NCBI GenBank assembly: GCA_964619405.1
Contig: CAZUCF010000003.1
Span: 33,039 to 97,038, forward strand
DNA length: 64,000 nt
From: JABIDZ01 sp964619405
GTDB taxonomy: Archaea; Iainarchaeota; Iainarchaeia; Iainarchaeales; JAAZKV01
Reading direction: 5' to 3'
Shown: positions 26,768-35,282 of the stretch, piece after piece
Layout: every line of letters starts with the position of its first letter
Position numbering within the stretch: the first letter of the stretch is position 1
The notes under the pieces: generated by a model
The model's input: only the letters and a program-made list of their open reading frames with translations
Database searches by the model: none
What the model was told of the DNA's origin: nothing
Translations under genes and position numbers: made by a program

Positions 26768-26827
26768 TTAATACAAACACAAACCAAAAGCTTTCTTATA
26801 AATTGGTAAAGAATCGTATTGAGCTAT
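26768..26827 (-). pseudogene. avd gene remnant (first 19 codons)
   Basis: The minus strand reads IAQYDSLPIYKKAFGLCLY and then stop, which aligns with residues 1-19 of the intact Avd at 23643. The DNA is clearly similar too. The start codon has become ATA and a stop ends the frame. It is therefore the relic of a second or older DGR accessory gene, left 12 bp beyond the porB stop codon. Confidence 0.8.
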
Positions 26828-26839
26828 AAAAAAATAATT

Positions 26840-28846
26840 TTAATACAAATTATCAAATATTTTTTTGCCATCATTTTCTTCCAAGAATTTTTTTCTCTCA
26901 TTCACATACTCTTGTATTTTTTTTGCTATGTCTGGAGTAACGTGTTTGAATCTTCCTTGTATCATTAAATATTCTTCAACAGGAATTTGCGTTGGCTTTG
27001 CACTTAATTTTAGAACACCTTCTTCAATCTCGTATATGGGTGAAACCCACGAGTCAAGCGCTTTTTTTGCAACGTCAATAGTACTACTTGGATCTATTTT
27101 CCACCCTGGAATACAAGGAACTAAAACATGTAAAAAACTCGGACCATTCACTTTCAAAGCTTTTTCTACTTTGCTTTTCAAATCAATTAAATTTGTTACA
27201 CTAGCAGTTGCAACATAATTTAATCCGTGGGCTGCAACAATAAAAGGCAAGGGTTTTTTTGGTTGTTGTTTTCCTTTAATTATTTTTCCTGCTGGGCTAG
27301 TAGTAGTGCTTGCATAAGGGAATGTTGCTCCGCTTCTTTGTATTCCCGTGTTATGTACTACTATTCCGTTTGCTATAAAATTGTGTTCTCCTTCTACTCG
27401 CAAGTCAAGTGTTGGCTCTACTCCCTTTTTTTCTATTGAAATAATTTTTTTTGTTTCAAAGTACTCGTTCCCAAATAAATAATTTCTTTGTTTGTTTTGG
27501 TTAGCATATTTTAGTAATGCTCCTTGTTTTGAACTAAAACAAACATAACCATATGTTGATTCTTTTAGCAATGCTCTTTTTACTACGAGAGTTCCTTCTT
27601 TTTTTGTTTGTGAATGAATTTTTCCAACTCGCACATCCATTGTTTGAAGTAATAGTCTTAATGTTCTTAAAAGTTCAAAACTTGCTGAAACATACCTATT
27701 ACTTTTTCCTATTTTGTATCCGTCAGAAAGCATTAATCCTTCAACAAAAGCTTCTTTTTCTTTTAATGGCAGAGTAAAAACCCATTGTGGAATTATTTTG
27801 TTTTTTGCGCCTTTTCCAAAGCCAAGGGAATCAAAAAACTTTGCTACGTTTATTGAATTAATATGTAATTCATTATCATTTTCGCTTAAACAATTACTCC
27901 ACAACAAGTTTTCTATTAATTGTTTTGCTTCTTTTCTTCCTTTAATTTTTTTTGGGAGAGCAAAACCAACTTCGGCCTTGTTTATTCTCGTCCAACCATC
28001 TCCAACATATATTCCAAGTAATTTCATTAATTCAATGGAAGAATTTTCTGGCAAATTAACTTCATTTATTTTGTTAACTTTATAATCACCTTTTTTTGAT
28101 AAAACTATTTTAGAAAAATTAAATGGTTTTCCTTCTAAACCTTTTTTTAGTGAAACTATTTCGTCCCCAATTTTTAATTCTTCAACCATTTTCCAAACGA
28201 AATTGTTTTGCCCTTGTTTTCCATTTCTTTGTAGTACTAAGAAGGGATGATTTCCTGTTGCTTTTATTGTGTTTGAATTAGTATTAATTTCAAAAACTCT
28301 TTTTTTACCATTATCAAATACTCCAACACATTTTTTTAGAACTAGTTCATTTGTTTTTTGACCGAAAGCATAAACTTCGTCCCCAACATTTATTTCAGTA
28401 ATTTTTTTAAGTCCGTCTTTTGTCATTATTAATGCGTCTAAAGCCAAGCAATTCATGTAAGCTTCATTGTCAGTTACAATATACAAAATTTTGTGGCCTC
28501 TTTCTACTGCTCCTGAAAGTGCTCCAAATCCAATGTCAAACATTGCTCCGTCTCCGCCCATCGCAATAACGTTTGTTTCTTTATCTCCTTTCGTATTTAA
28601 TGCTGCCCTGATTCCTGATGCTACTGCTGCTGCGTTTTCAAATGCGCAGTGCACGAATGGAATTTCCCAACTTGTTTCTGGATATGGTGTTGAAACTACT
28701 TCCATGCAACCAGTTGCTTGTGCTACAATTGTTTTTCTTCCAGCTGCTTTTAGTATGTGTCTTAGGGCTAGTGCTTCTCCGCACCCAGCGCATGCCCTGT
28801 GCCCGCTTGCAAAAAGTTCTTCTTCATTAATTCCCATTACAGCCAT
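26840..28846 (-). CDS. porB: pyruvate/2-oxoacid:ferredoxin oxidoreductase beta subunit with intein
   Basis: The beta subunit binds thiamine diphosphate and a 4Fe-4S cluster. The N-part has CAGCGEAL and TGCMEV (cluster and TPP contacts) and GGDGAMFDIG with TDNEAYMN. The chain is then interrupted by a 367 aa intein before TGIQRSGATF resumes. After splicing the protein would be 301 aa, the usual size. I chose ATG 28846 because GGTGG precedes it by 6 nt; ATG 28852 is possible. It is the last gene of porG-porD-porA-porB. The enzyme turns pyruvate into acetyl-CoA, CO2 and reduced ferredoxin. Confidence 0.95.
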   Translation of the reverse strand: MAVMGINEEELFASGHRACAGCGEALALRHILKAAGRKTIVAQATGCMEVVSTPYPETSWEIPFVHCAFENAAAVASGIRAALNTKGDKETNVIAMGGDGAMFDIGFGALSGAVERGHKILYIVTDNEAYMNCLALDALIMTKDGLKKITEINVGDEVYAFGQKTNELVLKKCVGVFDNGKKRVFEINTNSNTIKATGNHPFLVLQRNGKQGQNNFVWKMVEELKIGDEIVSLKKGLEGKPFNFSKIVLSKKGDYKVNKINEVNLPENSSIELMKLLGIYVGDGWTRINKAEVGFALPKKIKGRKEAKQLIENLLWSNCLSENDNELHINSINVAKFFDSLGFGKGAKNKIIPQWVFTLPLKEKEAFVEGLMLSDGYKIGKSNRYVSASFELLRTLRLLLQTMDVRVGKIHSQTKKEGTLVVKRALLKESTYGYVCFSSKQGALLKYANQNKQRNYLFGNEYFETKKIISIEKKGVEPTLDLRVEGEHNFIANGIVVHNTGIQRSGATFPYASTTTSPAGKIIKGKQQPKKPLPFIVAAHGLNYVATASVTNLIDLKSKVEKALKVNGPSFLHVLVPCIPGWKIDPSSTIDVAKKALDSWVSPIYEIEEGVLKLSAKPTQIPVEEYLMIQGRFKHVTPDIAKKIQEYVNERKKFLEENDGKKIFDNLY
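27350..28450 (-). mobile_element. intein with LAGLIDADG homing endonuclease in porB
   Basis: The 367 aa intein starts at Cys (CLALDALIMTKDG) and ends VVHN before the +1 residue Thr. Block B is TGNHPFL. Two LAGLIDADG-type helices are LLGIYVGDGW and FVEGLMLSDGY, both with the metal-binding Asp kept, so the endonuclease may be active. It interrupts the TPP motif between DNEAYMN and TGIQRS, where all PorB proteins are highly conserved. It resembles the GGPP-synthase intein (WVF.LP shared segment). Confidence 0.93.
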
Positions 28847-28897
28847 AATCATCCACCAATAATTAATTTTTTAATAAAAATATTTTTTTGACTTAAA

Positions 28898-30043
28898 TTA
28901 TTTGAGCCAAACTCCTTTCCCACCTTTTTCTAATATTTCAAATGCTTTTTTTATCCTTACAATGTCAATGTCTCTTCCACCTAAACCAGAAATAAATCCT
29001 TCTACTTTTACTTTTTCATCTTTTAGGGCTGCTTTTACATCTAATGTAATTGCTCCTTCGCTTCCAAGTGAAACGTGTCTATCAATTATTCCCACTACTT
29101 TAAGATTTTTGCAAGCATTAATTATTTCTTTTACAGGGAAAGGCCTAAATGTTTTTAGTTTTATTAAACCAACTTTTTTTCCTTTACTCCTTAATTCTTC
29201 TACTACTACTCTTGCTGTTCCAACGCTTGTTCCGTTTGCTATTAATGCATATTCTGCATCATTCATTTCTATTAATTCTATTAAACCATTTCCATAACTT
29301 CTACCAAAAACACTAGCAAATTCTTTGTGAACTAGCGGAATTTCTTTTAATGCTTCTTGCATAGCTATTTGTTCGTGTTCGTGGAATTCAAAAAAACTAT
29401 TTGGGAATGCTATTGGCCCAAAAGTTTTTGGATTATTTGTGTCCAAAATATCTTTTGGATTGTATTTTGGTAAGAATGAATCAACTTTTTCTTGTTCTTC
29501 TATTTGTACTGGTTCATAAACATGGCTTAATGCAAAACCATCAATACAAACCATTACAGGCAAGGAAACATTTTCTTTTTCTGCTATTTTGTAAGCCATT
29601 AAAATTGTGTCAAACGCTTCTTGGCTTGATTCACAATACATTTGTATCCAGCCTTGGTCGCGTTCACTCATTGCGTCAGAGTGATCATTCCAAATATTTA
29701 TTGGACCACTAATAGTTCTGTTTGCTACACTCATTACTGCTGGAAACCTTGATGCCGAAATAATTGGGAGTATTTCGTGCATTAATGCTATTCCGTTTGA
29801 TGCACTTGCAGTGAATGCTCTTACGCCTGTTGCATAAGCTCCAAATAATGCACTTGCAGCACTATGCTCTGATTCAACATTAATCATTTCTGCTTTTAAT
29901 TCTCCGTCATTAATAAATTCACTAATTTTTTCTGGTACAAGAGTACTTGGTGTTATAGGGTACATGGGGCAAACTTTTGGCCTGCAAAGTTTTACTGCTT
30001 CCGCAATCGCATCACTCCCACTTATTACAATTTTTTTAACCAT
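28898..30043 (-). CDS. porA: pyruvate/2-oxoacid:ferredoxin oxidoreductase alpha subunit
   Basis: This alpha subunit (381 aa) contains the pyrimidine-binding and C-terminal domains. It shows CPMYPITPSTLVPEKI near the N-terminus, SEHSAASALFGAYATGVRAF and the C-terminal VGIIDRHVSLGSEG. With beta, gamma and delta it makes acetyl-CoA from pyruvate. I chose ATG 30043 because GGTG precedes it by 6 nt, although ATG 30055 is four codons upstream. It lies 51 bp upstream of porB. Substrate (pyruvate against other oxoacids) cannot be fixed by eye. Confidence 0.95.
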   Translation of the reverse strand: MVKKIVISGSDAIAEAVKLCRPKVCPMYPITPSTLVPEKISEFINDGELKAEMINVESEHSAASALFGAYATGVRAFTASASNGIALMHEILPIISASRFPAVMSVANRTISGPINIWNDHSDAMSERDQGWIQMYCESSQEAFDTILMAYKIAEKENVSLPVMVCIDGFALSHVYEPVQIEEQEKVDSFLPKYNPKDILDTNNPKTFGPIAFPNSFFEFHEHEQIAMQEALKEIPLVHKEFASVFGRSYGNGLIELIEMNDAEYALIANGTSVGTARVVVEELRSKGKKVGLIKLKTFRPFPVKEIINACKNLKVVGIIDRHVSLGSEGAITLDVKAALKDEKVKVEGFISGLGGRDIDIVRIKKAFEILEKGGKGVWLK

Positions 30044-30094
30044 GCATTTCACCATTAATTTTTTTCTTCAAAAATAAATTTTTTTTAATTAAAA

Positions 30095-30373
30095 TTATTT
30101 TTCCTCCACTTTGTGACTAATACATCTTACTGGGCACACTTTTTCACAGATTAAGCATCCTTTACAATAATCATAATTTATTTCAAAGAACCCGTCTTTT
30201 GTTTTTCTTATTGCTCCATCAGGACAATTCATCCAACATTTACCACACTTAATACATTTTGATTTATCAATTGATGGTTTAAATGTTCTCCAGTCACCAG
30301 TCTTATATTTTTTTGTTGAACCGGGTTCTCTAATCACTGCACCTTTACTAAAACCTAATTTTTTTTCAATCAT
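30095..30373 (-). CDS. porD: oxidoreductase delta subunit, 2x[4Fe-4S] ferredoxin-like
   Basis: A 92 aa ferredoxin-like subunit with two cluster motifs, CIKCGKCWMNCP and CKGCLICEKVCP. It passes electrons from the TPP site to external ferredoxin. It overlaps the upstream porG by 4 bp, so the two are translationally coupled. Confidence 0.95.
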   Translation of the reverse strand: MIEKKLGFSKGAVIREPGSTKKYKTGDWRTFKPSIDKSKCIKCGKCWMNCPDGAIRKTKDGFFEINYDYCKGCLICEKVCPVRCISHKVEEK

Positions 30374-30909
30374 TCTTTGCCACCCGCCGATTTGTAAACT
30401 TTTCTAATTGCTTCTAAATTTTTTTCTATGATTGGTCCTTTTGAACCCATTTGTTCATAAATTGCTTTTTCAAGTCCAACAAGAGACACTTCTTTTGTTA
30501 CTGCAGCAAATGCTCCAAGAGCAGCAATATTTACAAATGGTTTACCAATTTCTTCAAGAGCAATTTTTGTAATATCAACGCACACAACTTTTGCTTTTGT
30601 TTTTATATTAAGTTCTTCTGGTTTTTTATTTGAATTAATTATTATTGTATCAAAAACATTTTCTGTTAAACCATTTAGAAGAGTTGCATCAAGAACTATT
30701 GCATAATCTGCTTCATAAACTTGTTCTCGTAGATTTATTTTTTGTTCATCAATTCTTGCATAACTTCGAACAGGTGCACCCATTCTTTCAACACCAAAAT
30801 TTGGGAAAGCTTGAGAAAATTTTCCATCAATAAACGCAGCAATTGCTAGTACTCTTGAAGAAGTTACTGCTCCTTGGCCACCTCTCCCCAAAAAAATTAT
30901 TTGTTTCAT
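30370..30909 (-). CDS. porG: pyruvate/2-oxoacid:ferredoxin oxidoreductase gamma subunit
   Basis: This 179 aa gamma subunit starts MKQIIFLGRGGQGAVTSSR, the family's hallmark, followed by PNFGVERMGAPVRSY and the C-terminal EKNLEAIRKVY. I chose ATG 30909 over the earlier open-frame start because the hallmark begins there. It is the first gene of porGDAB, and a TATA-like sequence lies at 30924-30935. Confidence 0.95.
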   Translation of the reverse strand: MKQIIFLGRGGQGAVTSSRVLAIAAFIDGKFSQAFPNFGVERMGAPVRSYARIDEQKINLREQVYEADYAIVLDATLLNGLTENVFDTIIINSNKKPEELNIKTKAKVVCVDITKIALEEIGKPFVNIAALGAFAAVTKEVSLVGLEKAIYEQMGSKGPIIEKNLEAIRKVYKSAGGKE

Positions 30910-31047
30910 TTTATCACAAAAATTTTTAATATAACAATAAACCAAAACTTTAGTTTAACTAACATTTTAATTCAATAAATGTTAAAAAAGTAATGTATTT
31001 CAATTATAAAAAGTTAATTCAACAAAGTTTAAAAAGCAAACTAACAG

Positions 31048-31074
31048 ACGAAATTGTATTCGTTTATTGACGAA
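31048..31074 (-). repeat. 27-nt stem-loop motif, copy 1
   Basis: The sequence GACGAAATTGTATTCG continues into TTTATTGACGA on the plus strand. It is nearly the same as 42978-43004. Both fold around CGAA / TTCG and both lie past the 3' end of a minus-strand gene (here it covers the GNAT stop codon), so a terminator or processing role is possible. Confidence 0.45.
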
Positions 31075-31546
31075 CAGGGTTTATTTCTTTCCAATAAATT
31101 CTGTCACCAAATTGTGTCCTTGAATTAAAACCCATTCTTTTTAATACATTAAATCCACCAGTTGCTTCAAATCTAACATAATTCACTCCGGCTTTTTTTA
31201 ATACATCAAGTGCTTCTGCAACAATTTGGGTATAAAGTCCTTTTTCTCGCATTGTTTTTTTGACAAAAGCATCTGAAAAACTCGCTTGCGAGTAATCACC
31301 AATTCTTTGTATTTTAATATTTAGTTTTCCTATTTCAGAACCATTTCTTTCAAGACTAATTAATACTGAATTTTTTTTTGGGTAAAAAAAAGTTTTTTGT
31401 TTTATTGGTTTTCCAACACCCCTTATTATTCTTTCATGAAAATTTGGTCTTGCACCAACACTATTTTTTTTAACCACACTTTTTTTTTGTTTAATAGAAA
31501 CGTGCATCCCACTAAATTTTTTTGGAACTATTTTTTTTATAGGCAT
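31064..31546 (-). CDS. GNAT-family N-acetyltransferase
   Basis: This 160 aa protein has a basic, probably flexible N-terminus and a GNAT core in the second half, with VKKTMREKGLYTQIVAEAL (acetyl-CoA binding region), YVRFEATGG and LKRMGFN. It follows the isopentenyl phosphate kinase by 2 bp on the same strand and is likely cotranscribed with the mevalonate genes. The substrate is unknown. A stem-loop motif overlaps its 3' end (31048-31074). Confidence 0.75.
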   Translation of the reverse strand: MPIKKIVPKKFSGMHVSIKQKKSVVKKNSVGARPNFHERIIRGVGKPIKQKTFFYPKKNSVLISLERNGSEIGKLNIKIQRIGDYSQASFSDAFVKKTMREKGLYTQIVAEALDVLKKAGVNYVRFEATGGFNVLKRMGFNSRTQFGDRIYWKEINPVRQ

Positions 31547-31548
31547 AA

Positions 31549-32361
31549 TTATAACTTGATTTTTGTACTTTTTATTTCTTTTCCGAGTAAAGAATTTTCT
31601 AGATTCTTTTCAACAAACAAAGAAAATATTTCAGCGGGAACCCCGCTAAGTGTTTCAGCTAATTTTTCTAATTTTCCTTTCATTCCACCAGTAACATCAA
31701 CTGAATTAGATTCTCCACATTGATTTAGAACTTCTTCTAAATTTTCTTTATTTATTTCTTCAATTAAAATAGCACTTAAATCAATTTTGGGGTCTGCTGT
31801 AAAAATTCCATCAACATCTGTTCCCATCAAAACTTTTTTTGGAGCCAAATGTTTTGCTGTTTGCGCAATTACTTGGTCGCCCGACATTACACTCCACCCA
31901 AAACTTTTATCAGGAACCATTGTCCCAGTAGTTATTGGAATTATTCCTTCTTCTAAACATTTTTTGTATTCTTCTAAATTAAACGAGATTACTTTTCGTT
32001 CGTTTTGAACACAAATATCTGTTCCTAAAATTAGTTTTGATTTTATTCCAAATTTTTCAAGTGCTTTAATTGTTTCATTTCCAACATAAGCACAATCTTT
32101 TTTTGTTTTTTCTACACCTTCTTCTTGTTCTCGCGTTTCTATTTTTCCATTTAAATTATAATTTACAACATTAGTGTGTCCAAATGGCCCAACACCACAA
32201 ACAAGAATTATTTTTAAATCAGGATTTTTATCAAGTGCATTTTTTATTTCTTTGGCTGAGCGATTTAGAATTTCATAATTCATTTCAAATTTATTATCAG
32301 CTTTTTTTGTGATTGAAGAACCACCAAGTTTTAGAATTACTAAGTTATCCAAAATAATCAC
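31549..32361 (-). CDS. ipk: isopentenyl phosphate kinase
   Basis: IPK phosphorylates isopentenyl phosphate to isopentenyl diphosphate, the last step of the archaeal mevalonate pathway. This 270 aa amino-acid-kinase fold protein begins LVILKLGGSSITKK, has CGVGPFGH with the conserved His near residue 61, and DVTGGMKGKL near residue 225. It starts with GTG at 32361, overlapping the upstream stop by 4 bp (GTGA), so it is coupled to the AcnX small subunit. The GNAT gene follows. Confidence 0.95.
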   Translation of the reverse strand: MIILDNLVILKLGGSSITKKADNKFEMNYEILNRSAKEIKNALDKNPDLKIILVCGVGPFGHTNVVNYNLNGKIETREQEEGVEKTKKDCAYVGNETIKALEKFGIKSKLILGTDICVQNERKVISFNLEEYKKCLEEGIIPITTGTMVPDKSFGWSVMSGDQVIAQTAKHLAPKKVLMGTDVDGIFTADPKIDLSAILIEEINKENLEEVLNQCGESNSVDVTGGMKGKLEKLAETLSGVPAEIFSLFVEKNLENSLLGKEIKSTKIKL

Positions 32362-32750
32362 TCAAATTCAATTGTCCCTTCTTCACCATTTACTTTTGCT
32401 TTCTTTACATCTTTTAATTTTTCAATATCAATTTTATCAATGCATGAAATTTCAGAAATTATTGCTCCAACAGCAACTATTGTTTCACATTCTTTATTCA
32501 CTAAAGCTAACGGAGCTGTTCCTTGTTTTTTCATTCGATATAGTGCATAACTTCCAACAGTTGAACCTTTCCCTTGAGGAAAAACTAAAACTTTCCCAGT
32601 AATACATACCCCTTCAAGCGGGTGACCGCTTTCTGCAACTATTCCAGTATCTGGATTCACTCCTCCAAAAAAACTAATTCCTTCTGTTGTATAAAGTACT
32701 TCGCCTTCTGCTTTTCCTTTTGCAATTGTTCTTCCTTTTAGTGTACTCAT
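32358..32750 (-). CDS. phosphomevalonate dehydratase (AcnX) small subunit
   Basis: A 130 aa AcnX swivelling domain (DUF126) with KGKAEGEVL, GISFFGGVNPDTG, FPQGKGSTVGSY and EISCIDK. The small and large subunits together dehydrate mevalonate 5-phosphate to trans-anhydromevalonate 5-phosphate. It overlaps the large subunit stop by 4 bp (ATGA), and GTGA links it to the kinase downstream, so these three genes form one coupled unit. I chose ATG 32750 on that basis. Confidence 0.95.
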   Translation of the reverse strand: MSTLKGRTIAKGKAEGEVLYTTEGISFFGGVNPDTGIVAESGHPLEGVCITGKVLVFPQGKGSTVGSYALYRMKKQGTAPLALVNKECETIVAVGAIISEISCIDKIDIEKLKDVKKAKVNGEEGTIEFE

Positions 32751-33931
32751 TCTACCACTTCTCCACATGCTTCTTTTACTAAGTTTTCAATTGACATTAT
32801 TTTTACTTTAAAATTATTTTTTGCTGCTCCATAATAACATCCTTTTGCTGAATCTGTTGCTAAACACTTAAAGCGTCCTTTTATTGGTGCTACTACACAG
32901 CAGGTATCACACGCAAATTTTGCTCCAGCTTCTTCTATTATTTTTACATAACCAATTTCTTCTGCTTGTTTTTTTATTGGTCTAGCAGTTGTAACCCAAA
33001 ATTCTTTTACAACTTTTTTTCCTTCTAAGAGTTTTGCTAATTTTTCAAGTTCTTTTAAACTACAATGTGGACAACCAACACTCACAAAATCAACTTCACA
33101 ATTATCATTTAAACTCGCAAGTGCTTTATCAATTTCTTCTTTTGTAACAGTAATTGACTCGTCTGGAACTTGCGTTTTGTTTGGAGTTAAACCCTCCATG
33201 TGAAATATTGCTGCTCCACCATATGTTGCAATACTCGCTCCAAATGATTTTAATTCTTCTACACTTGCCTCTTTTATTCCAACAATATAAGCTGGTTTGT
33301 TTTTTATTTTTTCTCCAATTACTTTTCCAAGTGCCCCAAAATATTCTGTTCCTTTGATTTTTGTTTCTACACTTACTTTTACTTTTGCAGCTCTGTTTTC
33401 ATCTAAATGCATTCCATAAAGAGGAGTTTTTCCTGTTAATGCAGAAGCTAAAGCACTTGGCCCGCCTTCCCTGTTTGTGTATGCTCCAAGAACTGAGTTA
33501 CAATATGCAACAGCACTACTTTCACTCCAAGCAACATGTTGACCTTCTTTAGGTTTATTTCCAATAAAATATGGTGTGCAAGTACAAGTTGTTTTTACAC
33601 CCATTTGTGCAAATGAATCAATTACTGCTTTTTGTTTTTCTGCGAATTCTTTTGTCATTCCAAGAGCTTCCCAATTTTCAAGGTCCATTCCTGCTGGATT
33701 AAGCGTTGTTAAAACTTTTACGCGTCCATCTTTTGCAAGTTCTGCTAAGTATTCTAGACCAGCGTCCCCTAAATTATCATAACTTACTCCTGCAATTTGT
33801 ACGCTTGTAACATCAACTAGTTTTTCTGCACCATAAATTTCTCCAAGGGCAATTAATATTTCCATTGATTTTTTTACAGCATTTCCTTCTTTTCCATCAG
33901 CCATTTCTTGTTCTTGTTTTGTTAATAACAT
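32747..33931 (-). CDS. phosphomevalonate dehydratase (AcnX) large subunit
   Basis: The 394 aa catalytic AcnX domain (DUF521) shows MLLTKQEQEMADGKEGN at the start, TTCTCTPYF, EGGPSALASALTGKTPLYG and the Cys-bearing GCPHCS and CDTCC, which hold an iron-sulfur cluster. In archaea it acts on mevalonate 5-phosphate, and its neighbours here confirm that role. It lies between the UbiD-like decarboxylase and its own small subunit. Confidence 0.95.
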   Translation of the reverse strand: MLLTKQEQEMADGKEGNAVKKSMEILIALGEIYGAEKLVDVTSVQIAGVSYDNLGDAGLEYLAELAKDGRVKVLTTLNPAGMDLENWEALGMTKEFAEKQKAVIDSFAQMGVKTTCTCTPYFIGNKPKEGQHVAWSESSAVAYCNSVLGAYTNREGGPSALASALTGKTPLYGMHLDENRAAKVKVSVETKIKGTEYFGALGKVIGEKIKNKPAYIVGIKEASVEELKSFGASIATYGGAAIFHMEGLTPNKTQVPDESITVTKEEIDKALASLNDNCEVDFVSVGCPHCSLKELEKLAKLLEGKKVVKEFWVTTARPIKKQAEEIGYVKIIEEAGAKFACDTCCVVAPIKGRFKCLATDSAKGCYYGAAKNNFKVKIMSIENLVKEACGEVVE

Positions 33932-34004
33932 TTTTTCACCAAAAAAATTTACAATAAATTTATTACAATTATTTTAAATTAATTTTATAAACCACTTTAA
34001 AATC

Positions 34005-35282
34005 TTATAAATAATCTTTAATATTATATTCTGGAAATTTTTGTTTTGTCATTTCACAAACCCTATTAAGCGGCATTGTTAAATCAAATCCTGCTTTACA
34101 AGTGAGTCTTGTATTTGGATCACCACTTGGATCAAGTGAAGAACCTTTTTCTCCAGGAAAAGTATACAAATCTTTATCTGCTTGAAATCTTGTAGCCATT
34201 GCCCATTCTACTTCTAGTGGATTATAGATATTTATATCTTTATCAACTACAAAAAAATGTTTTCCACTAGTGTGCCCTTTCATTGCAGCAAGAATCGCAT
34301 TTTTTCCTTCTTCATCACTTTTTTTATTTATTTTTATTAAAACATGTAACCAACTTGTTCCTCCAGGATTAACTGAAACATCAACTATATCTATTCCTGA
34401 TTTTTTTACTTCTTGGAAAACAGTTGGTTCTCTTGGCATCCCCATTAATATTTTATGTTCAAACCCACCAGGAAGTAATGCATGGTAAATATAATTTGGT
34501 CTTGTGTAAATTTTTTCAACTGTAAATGTTGGTTCTTCTCTTATTATGTCTGGTGTTTCGGTTAGATCAACAAATGGACCTTCACTATGTTTTTGATTTA
34601 GACTTAAAGTTCCTTCCATTATTATTTCTGCATCTGCTGGAAGAATTGCATCAAAAGTTTTTGCTTTTATTACTTTGATTGGTTTTAGAGTATTTGCAAT
34701 TGTTAATTCATTAACTCCTATTGGAGGAGCCATTGCAGCAGCTAAAAGTGTTTCTCCTCCGCAACCAATACAATATGCAGCTTTTACTTCCCCATTATTT
34801 TTTTTAAGAATTTCCATTGTGTTTCTTTCAAGAATTCTAAGAACGATTTTATTTTTATCAAATACCATCCCTCTATGAAAGCATACATTTTGTCCTAGTT
34901 CAGAATCTTTTACTATTATTATTCCTGAAGAAACATATGGCCCACCATCTGCCTTTGTATGTGTTAAAATTGGAATTTTTTCAAGATCTACTTCTTGATC
35001 TTGGTGGTCTGTATTTGTTACAACTTCTGGTTCGCTTGGTTTTTTTAGAGCATTAATCATTTTTGGAACAAGATCTTTTACTTTACACTTAAGATATTTT
35101 GCTACTTTTTCTTTTGAGGCAAAAACATTTACCGCTACGCGGTTTTCATTTTCTTTTACGTTTTCAAAAAGAATCATTTCGTCTTTTGTAGAATGAACTA
35201 TTCCACTTAACTCTAAATTTTTTGATACTTCTTTTGTTATTCTTATTTCGGCATTATTTTCAACAAATTCTCTCAGGGTCAT
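34005..35282 (-). CDS. UbiD-type anhydromevalonate phosphate decarboxylase
   Basis: This 425 aa UbiD-family protein decarboxylates trans-anhydromevalonate 5-phosphate to isopentenyl phosphate using prenylated FMN. The UbiD signatures are visible: CFHRGMVFDKN, YCIGCGGETLLAAA, and SEGPFVDLTET with the catalytic acid. The start ATG at 35282 overlaps the ubiX stop as ATGA, so I chose it over the GTG at 35291. It sits between ubiX, which makes the cofactor, and the AcnX dehydratase, which makes the substrate, so the function assignment by context is strong. Confidence 0.93.
   Translation of the reverse strand: MTLREFVENNAEIRITKEVSKNLELSGIVHSTKDEMILFENVKENENRVAVNVFASKEKVAKYLKCKVKDLVPKMINALKKPSEPEVVTNTDHQDQEVDLEKIPILTHTKADGGPYVSSGIIIVKDSELGQNVCFHRGMVFDKNKIVLRILERNTMEILKKNNGEVKAAYCIGCGGETLLAAAMAPPIGVNELTIANTLKPIKVIKAKTFDAILPADAEIIMEGTLSLNQKHSEGPFVDLTETPDIIREEPTFTVEKIYTRPNYIYHALLPGGFEHKILMGMPREPTVFQEVKKSGIDIVDVSVNPGGTSWLHVLIKINKKSDEEGKNAILAAMKGHTSGKHFFVVDKDINIYNPLEVEWAMATRFQADKDLYTFPGEKGSSLDPSGDPNTRLTCKAGFDLTMPLNRVCEMTKQKFPEYNIKDYL

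Noticed and set aside
27227..28085. Several plus-strand ORFs over the porB intein
   Set aside because: They are shadows of a clear minus-strand coding sequence with splicing motifs.
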